Assembly: GCA_045637205.1 (NCBI GenBank)
Contig: JAZTYY010000005.1
Location: 1 to 64,000 of the forward strand
Origin: RGIG4608 sp045637205
GTDB lineage: Bacteria > Bacillota > Clostridia > Oscillospirales > CAG-272
Direction of reading: 5' to 3'
DNA length: 64,000 bases
Shown in pieces: positions 44,569 through 53,049 of the stretch. Made by a program: the position numbers and the translations under genes. The notes beneath the pieces were generated by a model. That model did no database searches. It was not told the origin of the DNA and was given only the letters and a program-made list of their open reading frames with translations. How positions within the stretch are numbered: the first letter of the stretch is position 1; every line of letters begins with the position of its first letter.

Positions 44569-46242
44569 TTATTTACCTTGATAAAATCTGCCGTAAGCAG
44601 CTTCCCAGTCTGACTGAGACATTTCCATACCTTCAAAATAAGTAATGGCACTCTTCTGACCGCCTCTGAATGCTGCAATCGGGAAGATATATTTGCTACT
44701 ATTCCAATAGCTGTCATAAAGTGTGAACTTTGTTTCATTATTCATAAAGAGAACACTTGAAGAAAGAGGTGTGATAACATCGGACTCTTTACGAAGCTCA
44801 ATAAGCTGTTTATAGAAACCGCTAAGACCCTTAATGGTATCTGCCGCGATATCATAATTCATACCCTTAAGCATACCTGTGTGCTTTGTGAAATCATTAA
44901 GCATTTCATCTGTGTAGATAAACTTAACGAAAAGCTTAGCAAGTTCAAGTCTTGCTCCACTTGCGTTTGCGTTGATACCGCAATAGGAGTTAATATAATC
45001 ATTGAGAACCTGTGTAACACCGTTGCTCTCGTTAACTGTACCGTTATATACACCGGGGAGAGGCATCCAACCAAAGTTACGGTTCTTAGCTGCATCGCCA
45101 TAAGCAGAAACAGAAAGATCAAAACTATCTTTGGCTTCCTTTTCCCAGAATGTGCCTTCTATAAGCATAGCAATTGGCTTGTTTTCAAGATCACTGAATA
45201 TATAAGTTTCCTGTGCTTCTCTATTGGACATTGTAAGCTTAGCCATACTGTCTGTGTAATAGTAATCGGATGTGTTAAAGATCTTGAAAAGGAATTCAAG
45301 GGCTCTATATTTAGCTTCTGTCTGACGAAGCAAATATCCGTTTGCTTCGGTGATAGTAACCTCTTTTGTAACAGGCTGTCCGTTGCTGAACCCTGTAACA
45401 ACAGTTGTAGTGTTGTCGCTTGAACCAACACCGAAATTATAGTTGAGTTTAGTTTCCTCAGCACCTGCCCAAGTATCAGCAAGAGCGTAGAGCAAAAATT
45501 CGCTATAAGCATTCTGTTCACCGGACCATACAAAAGGAGTAATTCCCTTTGATACCATCTCATCGCAGAGCTTGAAAAATTCTTCATAGGTTGCAGGAAG
45601 ACCGTCGTCCAAAGTATTCATCTTGCCATCAGGACCTGCAGATTTTGTTGCATTAGCATTAAGAATGAAATCGCTGTATGTTCTGTCAGAAGCGAAATAA
45701 AGATTATTTTTATCGAAAAGATCTATGTCGTAAATAAGACCTCTGAATGCTTCGTAGTGAGGGAGCGCATATATTTTTCCATCACGTGCAGTCAAAGCAT
45801 CGAGTTTGTCTGCAGAAAGCTTGGAATAAATAGTCTTTCCATCTTCGCCCATCTCGTTAACGAGATCGGTAATATCAAGGAAGTTGCCGTTAGCAGACCA
45901 CTGATTGTAACGAAGATTTTCATTGAAAATTACATCGTATGTAGAATTTTTGAAAGAATCTATCATTGTAACAGCTGTTACCTTTTGCTTATCGGGAATT
46001 ACCTGAACACCCATTTTGCCTTCTTCAAATGAGGTATTTGCATATTTCGCCTCAAATGCTGCAATGGCTGAATCAAGCCAATCGTTTCCAACACCACCTT
46101 CATAACTGAATACATACAACTGAGTCTTATCAGGATCGATCTCAATTACGTCGCCGCCACCGGAACCACCGGGACAAGCACAAAGCGTTAGCATTGTTGC
46201 AAAAACAAGCAACATTACAATGATTTTTTTGAATGTTTTCAT
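44569..46242 (-). CDS. Sugar-binding lipoprotein of an ABC importer
   Basis: The 557-residue extracellular solute-binding protein (family 1 type) has lipobox TLCAC (Cys at about 23) and a Gly/Ser linker. The lobe signatures include LDALTARDGKIYALPHYEA (about residues 140-158) and repeated aromatic residues suited to sugar stacking. It is longer than monosaccharide-binding proteins (about 420), as in binders of larger oligosaccharides. It is followed directly by the two permease genes. AAAAAGGAG precedes the ATG. Confidence 0.9.
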   Translation of the reverse strand: MKTFKKIIVMLLVFATMLTLCACPGGSGGGDVIEIDPDKTQLYVFSYEGGVGNDWLDSAIAAFEAKYANTSFEEGKMGVQVIPDKQKVTAVTMIDSFKNSTYDVIFNENLRYNQWSANGNFLDITDLVNEMGEDGKTIYSKLSADKLDALTARDGKIYALPHYEAFRGLIYDIDLFDKNNLYFASDRTYSDFILNANATKSAGPDGKMNTLDDGLPATYEEFFKLCDEMVSKGITPFVWSGEQNAYSEFLLYALADTWAGAEETKLNYNFGVGSSDNTTTVVTGFSNGQPVTKEVTITEANGYLLRQTEAKYRALEFLFKIFNTSDYYYTDSMAKLTMSNREAQETYIFSDLENKPIAMLIEGTFWEKEAKDSFDLSVSAYGDAAKNRNFGWMPLPGVYNGTVNESNGVTQVLNDYINSYCGINANASGARLELAKLFVKFIYTDEMLNDFTKHTGMLKGMNYDIAADTIKGLSGFYKQLIELRKESDVITPLSSSVLFMNNETKFTLYDSYWNSSKYIFPIAAFRGGQKSAITYFEGMEMSQSDWEAAYGRFYQGK

Positions 46243-46257
46243 AAAAATTTCTCCTTT

Positions 46258-47244
46258 TTATTTGATTTCTATTGTTTTTCTATTTGATTTATATGCTTCC
46301 AAAACAAGTTTAACCGCCTTGGATGCTTCTCTAAAATCTATAGGGAACGGCTTGTTGTTTTCAATACAAGAATAATAATCCTTTATCAAATGGTAATGAC
46401 CGTATCCCCAATAAGCTTTTGTATCAATACTAACACTGTCATCATCTATATTGACAATTTCATTATTGCGATAAATATATTTTGAATTGTATTCATAGGC
46501 TGCGACATTAGTTTTCAAACAAGTCAAACCGTTAAAATTTGCAACCGCAGAATTTGTTGCAAATATTTGAGAAACAGCTCCGTTTTTATGCTCAAAAAAC
46601 AACTCAGCAGTATCCTCGGCTTCTATAAAATCTGCCAATGTGTGAGTTGTCAGACTTGCGCAGACCTTATCAGGTTCACCGCCAATCCAACAAAGCTGAT
46701 CCAGAGTATGTATTGCCTGGTTGATAAGCAATGCACCGCCCTCGGTATCGAATTTACCTCTCCAATCTCCGGATTTATAATAAGCCTCATCCTTATGCCA
46801 CGCAAGCATTATAGATGCACCAACAAATCCCTCTCGTTCAACGGCATTTTTTATGTATTGGTTGACTTTAAGATATCTATGTTGAAAACACACACCTAAA
46901 GTAGCGTTGCTCTTTTCAACCGCTTCTTTTATCAAATCATACTCATTTTCTTTGATATACAACGGTTTTTCACAAAGACAATTAATATTTCTGCTAAGTA
47001 TTTCCACAACCATTTCACAGTGAAGATAATGAGGAGTTAAAACGTGAGCAACGTCGGGCTTTTCCTTGTCAAGCATTTCTTTGTAATCTTGATAGATTCT
47101 GCAATTAAGCCCGAATTTTTCGCAATGCTTTTTGGCCTTTTGGTAGTCTATATCACATACCGCAGATATTTCCTGACCAAGCTTCAAAAGCACGTCTGTG
47201 TGTGTGGAAGAAATTACTCCACACCCTATTAAAACACTTTTCAT
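46258..47244 (-). CDS. Gfo/Idh/MocA family oxidoreductase (copy 3)
   Basis: The 328-residue dehydrogenase has an N-terminal Rossmann motif (IGCGVISSTH, residues about 7-16), CEKPLY with the catalytic Lys (about residues 91-96) and a C-terminal domain with GGALLINQAIHTLD, the usual Asp/His pair of the family. The start is 1 base after the nagA copy 2 stop, with AAGGAG inside that gene's end. It is probably an amino-sugar-related dehydrogenase or epimerase. The exact reaction is open. Confidence 0.87.
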   Translation of the reverse strand: MKSVLIGCGVISSTHTDVLLKLGQEISAVCDIDYQKAKKHCEKFGLNCRIYQDYKEMLDKEKPDVAHVLTPHYLHCEMVVEILSRNINCLCEKPLYIKENEYDLIKEAVEKSNATLGVCFQHRYLKVNQYIKNAVEREGFVGASIMLAWHKDEAYYKSGDWRGKFDTEGGALLINQAIHTLDQLCWIGGEPDKVCASLTTHTLADFIEAEDTAELFFEHKNGAVSQIFATNSAVANFNGLTCLKTNVAAYEYNSKYIYRNNEIVNIDDDSVSIDTKAYWGYGHYHLIKDYYSCIENNKPFPIDFREASKAVKLVLEAYKSNRKTIEIK

Positions 47245-47245
47245 A

Positions 47246-48409
47246 TCATTTGATAAACTCTCCTTTCACAATTACTTTTGAAACGTTGATGTCTTCATCA
47301 AAAAGCACAAGGTTTGCATAATAACCGTTTTGAAGCTTTCCAACGTTTCTAAGATTCAAGAATGACGCAGGGGTTTCCGTCATCATTCTTATGGCTCTTG
47401 GGAGCGGTATACCCGCATTTTTCATAGTACGCACTAATCTGTCAGTGGTCGCAATACTTCCTCCAAACGCCTGTCTGTCAAGGAGCTTGGCTACACCGTC
47501 CTCAATAACAACGGGCTGAGGCGACTCCTTACTTCCCAAGAATGAGTATTCAACGTCCTGGCACGCAGCGCGCATTGCGTCTGTGATAAGAGCGATATTC
47601 TCTGTTTTTTTGAATTTAGTTACAAATTCCAATAGCTGATTGGGGAGATGGCATCCGTCAGCTATGATCTCAACGTTAAGGTCATCAAACAAATAAGCAG
47701 TTTCTACGATTCCTGCGTGTCTGAAGCCACCTATTCTTTTGATTGACGAGCAAGCGCTGTAAAGATGTGTTACCAATGAATACCCATTGTCTATTGCCCT
47801 TTTAACATCTTCGTAGGTAGCATCGGAATGTCCCATTGACATCACAACACCTTTGTTCGCCATCGCTCTGCCGAATTCTATTGCTCCGTCAAGCTCGGGT
47901 GCTGCAGTCCATCTTATAATGCTGCCCTCCGACGCCTCATAGAGCGCCATATATTCCCTCTCACACGGTGCTTTAAGAAGCTCCTGCTTCATAGCTCCCG
48001 CCATTGCAGGATTTAGATACGGTCCCTCGAGATGCAATCCCGGCATATGTATCTTAATTCTTTTATCTTTTTTTGCAATATTGAATTGCTCAACCGCAAA
48101 TTTCGTTTGCTCAAAGTCTGCCGAAATCGTTGTTGGTACGATGGTAGTTGTGCCGTGCATCGAATGACTGTTGCAAGCATCAACGTATCCTTCAGCACCG
48201 TCCATAAAGTCAGCGCCTCCACCACCGTGAACGTGAATATCAACAAACCCTGCCGAAAGATACAATCCTTTAGCGTCAACAGTTTCGCCCGAAACCGTTC
48301 CGCTTGGAACTATGTCTTTTATTATTTCATCTTCGATGACGATATCCCTCTCTTGAAGGATATCATCACCGCTGATTATCTTTGCATTAGTAATAACTGT
48401 TCTTTTCAT
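47246..48409 (-). CDS. nagA: N-acetylglucosamine-6-phosphate deacetylase (copy 2)
   Basis: The 387-residue amidohydrolase has metal motif DIHVHGGGG (about residues 57-65), HLEGPYLNPA, MGHSDATYE, VTHLYSA and ITDAMRAAC (general-acid Asp). It is clearly a NagA paralogue but diverges from copy 1 at 24314, so it may prefer a different N-acylated sugar phosphate such as GalNAc-6-phosphate. Its ATG overlaps the stop of the upstream fusion gene by four bases (ATGA), so the two are translationally coupled. Confidence 0.9.
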   Translation of the reverse strand: MKRTVITNAKIISGDDILQERDIVIEDEIIKDIVPSGTVSGETVDAKGLYLSAGFVDIHVHGGGGADFMDGAEGYVDACNSHSMHGTTTIVPTTISADFEQTKFAVEQFNIAKKDKRIKIHMPGLHLEGPYLNPAMAGAMKQELLKAPCEREYMALYEASEGSIIRWTAAPELDGAIEFGRAMANKGVVMSMGHSDATYEDVKRAIDNGYSLVTHLYSACSSIKRIGGFRHAGIVETAYLFDDLNVEIIADGCHLPNQLLEFVTKFKKTENIALITDAMRAACQDVEYSFLGSKESPQPVVIEDGVAKLLDRQAFGGSIATTDRLVRTMKNAGIPLPRAIRMMTETPASFLNLRNVGKLQNGYYANLVLFDEDINVSKVIVKGEFIK

Positions 48410-50025
48410 TTTACACTTTTAATTGCTTTTGAAATGGTATCAAAAAGATTTACTATACACTCCTCTGTTGATTCATAACCGCCCTGTGAGAATGCAGAGC
48501 CGAAGGGTCTTAAAAGAAGCTCCTTGTCTATCGCTCCGCCGTTTTTCTTATAGTGGGGCTCGAGTACTATATATCCGTTATAGTCATTTTTCAAAAGACC
48601 CGCAAGCTGACCGACGCAGTCAAGCTCTCCATTCCCCCACGCAGCACCCTGGGTTTCACCATCGGTTCTTACGGCATCCTTAAGATGAACGTGCAAAACG
48701 TGATTTTTTATATGCTCATATCCATCGGGATAAGCAATTTCTGTTTCACCGTAAAGGTTATTACCGGGATCCCAAAGTGCACCGATATTATCACGGTCTA
48801 CTTTTTTTAGTAAATGAGCAAGCTTTTCTCCGCTTGATGCATTAACGCTTGGCTCATTTTCAATAGCCATATACATTCCGTTTTTACGCAATATATCCGA
48901 ATATTCTCTGAGTTTAGCAACAAGGGCATCTTCGGAATAATCCGCATCCTTGAAATGTGTAAAAGCTCTTATCATCTTGCAGTTAAGCTTATTGGCAATT
49001 TCAACAGCGGAACGGAACTGTCCACCATCCTCTTCTCCCTGCTTGCACTTCAAAATTCCCGAACAGATGCAAGAGATTTTAAGAGAATATTTTAATACTA
49101 TCGAATTGATCTTATCTATCTGTTCGTTCGTAAGCTTTTCGGGAGCAGTTTCCCATACGCTTCTTATTTCAACCGCTTGCAATCCGTAATGTGATGCCAA
49201 CCTACAAGCGATCTCAAAATCCTGACTGATTTCATCAGTAATTACAGAGGTTTGAAATATTGCCTTTGCTCCGCTGTCTGCATCAACGTACATAGTAGCA
49301 TCATCGTGCAATCGCATTATGGTTGCAGGTACTGCCTCGTCTATCGGAGCATACATTGTTTTAACCACCGCATTTGCCTTCGTGCTTGCAGGAACTGAGC
49401 AAACAAGCTTTTTCGCCGCGCACAATGCAGGCACTGTAAGTGTTACTGCGTGAGTGGGAACGTCGTCAATTTGAGCGAAACAACCATCGTTGACCTGCTG
49501 CTGACGGCACGTTTCATCAAGAGAAACCACCTTAACAAGTGCTTCGTCGTTGAAATCTGCAACGTGAGGGTCGTTAAATGCGATGTGCGCGTTTTCTCCG
49601 ATTCCCATAAACACAATGTCCACAGGATACTTTTTTAATAGCTCGGAATACTCCTTGCAAATCGTTTCGGAGTCCTTAAACTCGCTAAGATAGTGAACTT
49701 CCTTAAACGGCAATTTTGAAAAGATTGCGTTGTTAAGAAAATTACCGAAACACTGAGGCGCGCTGCTGTCAAGTCCAACATATTCGTCCATATGGAATGC
49801 TCTTACACGAGTCCAATCTATTCCGGGATATTCAATTAAATATTTTAACGTTTCATTCTGGCTTGGTGCCGCCGCAAAAATTATGTTTACGTAATCTTTA
49901 TTTTTTAATAGCTCGACTATAAACTCACCGCCGTCTTGAGCAGCAGCTCTGCCCATATCATCGCGAGTTGCATAAAAGTGAGTTTTTAAGTTGCCAACCA
50001 CTATTTTTTTGACCATATTGTTCAT
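48406..50025 (-). CDS. NagB-like deaminase fused to a TIM-barrel sugar isomerase/epimerase
   Basis: Of the 539 residues, about 1-245 are a NagB/RpiA-fold domain with FHMDEYVGLD (about 76-85) and GIGENAHIAFNDP (about 137-149). The usual catalytic Asp is Asn and the Glu is Asp here, as in a NagB subgroup. Residues about 262-539 are an AP-endonuclease-2/xylose-isomerase-like TIM barrel with ENEPS, LWDPGNN and HVHLKD metal-ligand motifs. The fusion implies two successive steps on one sugar phosphate. AAGGTGG lies 5 bases before the ATG at 50025; the frame extends to 50040. It is the first gene of the 29-kb locus. Confidence 0.83.
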   Translation of the reverse strand: MNNMVKKIVVGNLKTHFYATRDDMGRAAAQDGGEFIVELLKNKDYVNIIFAAAPSQNETLKYLIEYPGIDWTRVRAFHMDEYVGLDSSAPQCFGNFLNNAIFSKLPFKEVHYLSEFKDSETICKEYSELLKKYPVDIVFMGIGENAHIAFNDPHVADFNDEALVKVVSLDETCRQQQVNDGCFAQIDDVPTHAVTLTVPALCAAKKLVCSVPASTKANAVVKTMYAPIDEAVPATIMRLHDDATMYVDADSGAKAIFQTSVITDEISQDFEIACRLASHYGLQAVEIRSVWETAPEKLTNEQIDKINSIVLKYSLKISCICSGILKCKQGEEDGGQFRSAVEIANKLNCKMIRAFTHFKDADYSEDALVAKLREYSDILRKNGMYMAIENEPSVNASSGEKLAHLLKKVDRDNIGALWDPGNNLYGETEIAYPDGYEHIKNHVLHVHLKDAVRTDGETQGAAWGNGELDCVGQLAGLLKNDYNGYIVLEPHYKKNGGAIDKELLLRPFGSAFSQGGYESTEECIVNLFDTISKAIKSVK

Positions 50026-50524
50026 TAAAACCACCTTCACTTTCCTTTACGAATTGAATTGTGATACAAGAATACAACTATTCAACCTTATATTATCATT
50101 TTTCCCCATTAATATAAATAAAAAAAATAACTGACAATATTAAAAATATACATATGATTAAAATTATTAAGTATTTTTTTGTGCATATTTAACAAATTTT
50201 CTTTAATTAAATGTACACTATTAACTAAGCACAAATTTGCATATATGTGTGAATTTGCAAAAGTATATCGTTTTGTTGCCTACCTAATTATTATTTATTT
50301 GACTAAATAAATTTTTGCAAGGATTATATTAATTACTCGTTTCAACCGTTAATATCAAATATATGGTTCTCGCATAATAACGCATTAAGAATAAAGCAAG
50401 TCCCTCTTCCAGGTCAATCCCAAAGCAACCTGCATAGCGAATAAAATTTATTTGTTAACAAGTTGTTAATAATGTTGTTTTCAGCAACATTTTTTAAATT
50501 CATATGATATAATATAATCGTAAC
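50026..50524. other. AT-rich intergenic region upstream of the amino-sugar locus
   Basis: No gene is seen. It should hold the main promoter of the locus on the minus strand; the best pair I can propose is TTGTCA and TATTAA spaced 17 bases near 50113-50141, which is weak. A small plus-strand hairpin with a T run, 50471-50477 with 50485-50491, lies before two overlapping TATAAT boxes (50508-50518) that may serve the recombinase. Confidence 0.4.
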
Positions 50525-50528
50525 AGAA

Positions 50529-50656
50529 ATGGACTCGGTCCATTTTGTCCCCTCACATTAGAGGGAGAAATGCCCACATTAGGGCGCAAAGAAGAAATGC
50601 GAGGGCGCGCAAGCGCACCCCGCCGGCTTTCTTGCGTTTTAGTGTGGGCTTTTTGC
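50529..50656 (+). promoter_or_regulatory. Structured leader with terminator-like stem before the recombinase
   Basis: Three hairpins follow each other: ATGGAC/GTCCAT (50529-50534 with 50538-50543), CCCTC/GAGGG (50550-50554 with 50561-50565) and a long 18-bp stem (50572-50589 with 50632-50649, several G-T pairs) that encloses a G/C-rich loop and ends in a T run. It looks like an attenuator between promoter and recombinase gene, or the attachment region of the element. Confidence 0.5.
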
Positions 50657-50718
50657 GTGGCTATCTTTCATACTAATAAGGCAAGAAATATTAAAATCAT
50701 TCAAATGGAGGTATTAGT

Positions 50719-52428
50719 ATGAATGGAAAGTTGAAAGCAGTTATCTATGCTCGTTTCTCTTGTAGCAAACAGAGAGAAGAAAGTATCGAAGGTCAGATCC
50801 GTGTGTGTACGGAGTACGCAAAGTATCATGATATAGAAATTGTCGGAACCTATATTGACAGGGCTGTATCAGGAAGAACAGATACCCGTCCCGAATTTGC
50901 CCGAATGATGAGGGACAGCACTTACAAGAGATTTAACCTTATTCTTGTTTGGAAGTTTGACAGATTTGCCCGCAATCATTATGACTCGGCTCATCACAAA
51001 TGGATGCTCAAAAACAGCAACGTAAAGGTTATATCCGCAACAGAGTATATCTTGCCCGGTCCGCAGGGTATTATGTTGGAATCACTGCATGACGCTTTAG
51101 CTGAAGTGTATTCTGCCACTCTTTCTGAAAACGTAAGGCGCGGAATGTCGGAAAATGCTCTGAAGGGGCTTTGGAACGGAGGATCGGTTCCTCTTGGTTA
51201 CAGAGTAAATTCTGACCGAAAGCTTGAAATAGATCCCGAGTCTGCCCTTGTTGTGAAAGAGATATATAAGCTGTATTCTGACGGAAGTACAATAATGGAT
51301 ATATTCAACTATCTCAACAAAATGCACATAACTCGTCCTAACGGTAAGGCACTAAGCTATAATGCAATCCGAAAGGTCTTAACCAACCGTATATATATCG
51401 GGGAGTACAATCATTCGGGAATAAAGATCGAAAACGCTATTGAACCCGTCGTTTCAGTTGAGATATTCGATGTTATTCAATCAAAATTGGCAAGGAATGC
51501 ACGCGCCCCTGCCAGACACACCGCCAAAGAAGAGTATCTTCTCACAACAAAGCTTTTTTGCGGCAAATGCGGAGCAATGATGGTGGCTCAATCAGGCACA
51601 AGCAAAACAGGACGAATACACAAGTATTACGCTTGCACTCGTCAGAAGAAGCACCTATGCGATAAACGTATGCTACATAAGGATCAGATTGAAAACTTTG
51701 TAGTTCGCAAAACAATGGAAATGTTAACCCAACCGAAGATGATAGACAAGCTCTCTAAGATGCTTTTTGATCTTCAAAACGAAGAAAGTTCACTTCTTGC
51801 TTCATTGGAAAGACAATACAAAGAGAAAGAAAAAGAGATAAACAACCTGCTTAATGCAGTTCAAAAAGGTCTTGCTACTGATATACTATTAACTCGCTTG
51901 GATGAGCTTGCTAAGGAACGTGATGCCGTTGCGGAATCCATTACTAAAGAGGAGATAAAAACACCAATCTTCACGCAGCAACAGTTTAAGGATGCGCTGA
52001 ACCATTTTAAGAATATGGACATTAGCACCGACGAGGGCAAAAGAAAGATCATAGACGTATTTGTGAATGCTATATACGCCTATGATGACCACATCAAAAT
52101 CATATACAACACCAACGGCCAAGAAGAAAGCGTTTTGCTTGATGAAATAAACAGTTCTACCTTGTTTTCATCCAGTTCACCAAAACAAAAAAGAGGAGTG
52201 CAAAAGCACTCCTTTTTTTGTTTTGCCGATGCGTACGCATCAGAGAATCAATCACTGCAACACTCGTGTTGCAGGATTGGGTTCGCAAATTCGACGAAAG
52301 AACGTTCCGTGCTAGCACAGGAACTTCTCGGCGAATTTAGTTCACGAGTAACACGAGTGAACCTTCCCGTACATCTATGTCACCACAAAAGTGGTGCTTT
52401 TTTCATTTTGTCGACACATATGTGTTGA
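50719..52428 (+). CDS. Large serine recombinase with read-through C-terminal tail
   Basis: This site-specific DNA recombinase (about 569 residues as open) has an N-terminal resolvase domain (YARFSCSKQREESIEGQ, catalytic Ser at about 13 or 15), a recombinase domain (about 165-265), a zinc ribbon (CGKCGAMMV and YYACTRQKKHLC, about 285-315) and a coiled-coil region (about 350-415). After about residue 485 the frame runs through a terminator hairpin and into the palindrome array, so the last ~80 residues are translated repeat. Such enzymes insert or excise elements by attP x attB exchange. GGAGG lies 9 bases before the ATG. No further element cargo is recognisable beside it. Confidence 0.88.
   Translation: MNGKLKAVIYARFSCSKQREESIEGQIRVCTEYAKYHDIEIVGTYIDRAVSGRTDTRPEFARMMRDSTYKRFNLILVWKFDRFARNHYDSAHHKWMLKNSNVKVISATEYILPGPQGIMLESLHDALAEVYSATLSENVRRGMSENALKGLWNGGSVPLGYRVNSDRKLEIDPESALVVKEIYKLYSDGSTIMDIFNYLNKMHITRPNGKALSYNAIRKVLTNRIYIGEYNHSGIKIENAIEPVVSVEIFDVIQSKLARNARAPARHTAKEEYLLTTKLFCGKCGAMMVAQSGTSKTGRIHKYYACTRQKKHLCDKRMLHKDQIENFVVRKTMEMLTQPKMIDKLSKMLFDLQNEESSLLASLERQYKEKEKEINNLLNAVQKGLATDILLTRLDELAKERDAVAESITKEEIKTPIFTQQQFKDALNHFKNMDISTDEGKRKIIDVFVNAIYAYDDHIKIIYNTNGQEESVLLDEINSSTLFSSSSPKQKRGVQKHSFFCFADAYASENQSLQHSCCRIGFANSTKERSVLAQELLGEFSSRVTRVNLPVHLCHHKSGAFFILSTHMC
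52192..52221 (+). terminator. Terminator hairpin inside the recombinase reading frame
   Basis: AGGAGTGC (52194-52201), loop AAAA and GCACTCCT (52206-52213) are followed by a T run, but the reading frame has no stop codon before it and continues for another 200 bases. Confidence 0.8.
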
Positions 52429-52737
52429 ATCAAGCTATCTTTTTGCGAAGCAAAAAATTATGGGCAAGAATGCCTTAAGCATTCTTGGTTCTATTTCTCG
52501 CAATGCGAGAAATAGTATCTCGATTTCCGTACGGATTTTTTTATTCGGGATTGGGTTCGCAAATTCGACGAAAGAACGTTCCGTGCTAGCACAGGAACTT
52601 CTCGGCGAATTTAGTTCACGAGTAACACGAGTGAACCTTCCCGTACATCTATGTCACCACAAAAGTGGTGCTTTTTCATTTTGTCGACACATATGTGTTG
52701 AATCAAGCTATCTTTTTGCGAAGCAAAAAATTATGGG
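52226..52737. repeat. Array of short palindromes containing a 191-bp direct duplication
   Basis: Copies at 52274-52464 and 52548-52737 are identical by eye except for one T in a homopolymer. Each is a chain of small palindromes: GTGCTAGCAC, GTTCAC/GTGAAC arms, CACCAC/GTGGTG, CACATATGTG and TTTTTGCGAAGCAAAAA. Further palindromes (GATGCGTACGCATC, CAACACTCGTGTTG before copy 1; AAGAATGC/GCATTCTT and TCTCGCAATGCGAGA between copies) extend the pattern. It is not a CRISPR. Reading frames through it are translated repeat. Confidence 0.85.
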
Positions 52738-52762
52738 GAGCTTTCGCTCCCCCCTTTTTTTA
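52733..52762. terminator. Bidirectional terminator at the end of the palindrome array
   Basis: GGGGAG (52735-52740) and CTCCCC (52747-52752) form a stem with a T run on the plus strand. On the minus strand it lies just past the stop of the small Cys-rich gene, with an AT-rich tail. Confidence 0.72.
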
Positions 52763-52855
52763 TTATCTACCGCAGCAGCAGGTGATAACAAGAAGCGCGA
52801 TAAGAATAAGCCAAATATAGTCGTTGTCAAAAAGATTGCAAAGGCAGTTGTTCAT
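52763..52855 (-). CDS. 30-residue Cys-rich membrane peptide
   Basis: A tiny frame has GGAG 8 bases before its ATG. The product starts with Cys residues (NNCLCN), then NDYIW, a hydrophobic helix (LILIALLVI, about residues 16-24) and a terminal cluster TCCCGR. Short membrane peptides with this layout (aromatic Trp, aliphatic helix, triple Cys) are common in clostridial genomes and, from memory, are annotated only as hypothetical. An inverted repeat with GATATGAGTGGG (52890-52922) lies upstream and may be regulatory. Confidence 0.6.
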   Translation of the reverse strand: MNNCLCNLFDNDYIWLILIALLVITCCCGR

Positions 52856-53021
52856 AAATGCTCCGTTTCTGTTGCATGTGCAACTAATGTGATATGAGTG
52901 GGTTTTTCCCCACTTGATATCATTCTATGAAATAAAGCAAAATGTGTTAAATAAATTGGTGGTGTCAGTTGGTATAAAAATTTAAATGGATGCATAAGGA
53001 ATATAATCCCCCCAAAAAAAC

Positions 53022-53049
53022 AAAAAGGACTGATTTTTCAGTCCTTTTT
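53022..53049. terminator. Terminator overlapping the methyltransferase stop codon
   Basis: GGACTGA (53027-53033) and TCAGTCC (53038-53044) with A and T runs on either side make a bidirectional terminator. The stop codon of the minus-strand gene is within the stem. Confidence 0.85.

Noticed and set aside
22000..50100. Catabolite-repression cre operator
   Set aside because: No sequence close enough to the cre consensus was seen in the intergenic regions of the sugar locus.
52226..52737. CRISPR array
   Set aside because: Only two long copies, no short regularly spaced repeats and no cas genes in the window.
52391..52897. 168-codon plus-strand frame after the recombinase
   Set aside because: It is a translation of the second copy of the palindrome array and crosses a terminator; its protein repeats the tail of the recombinase frame.
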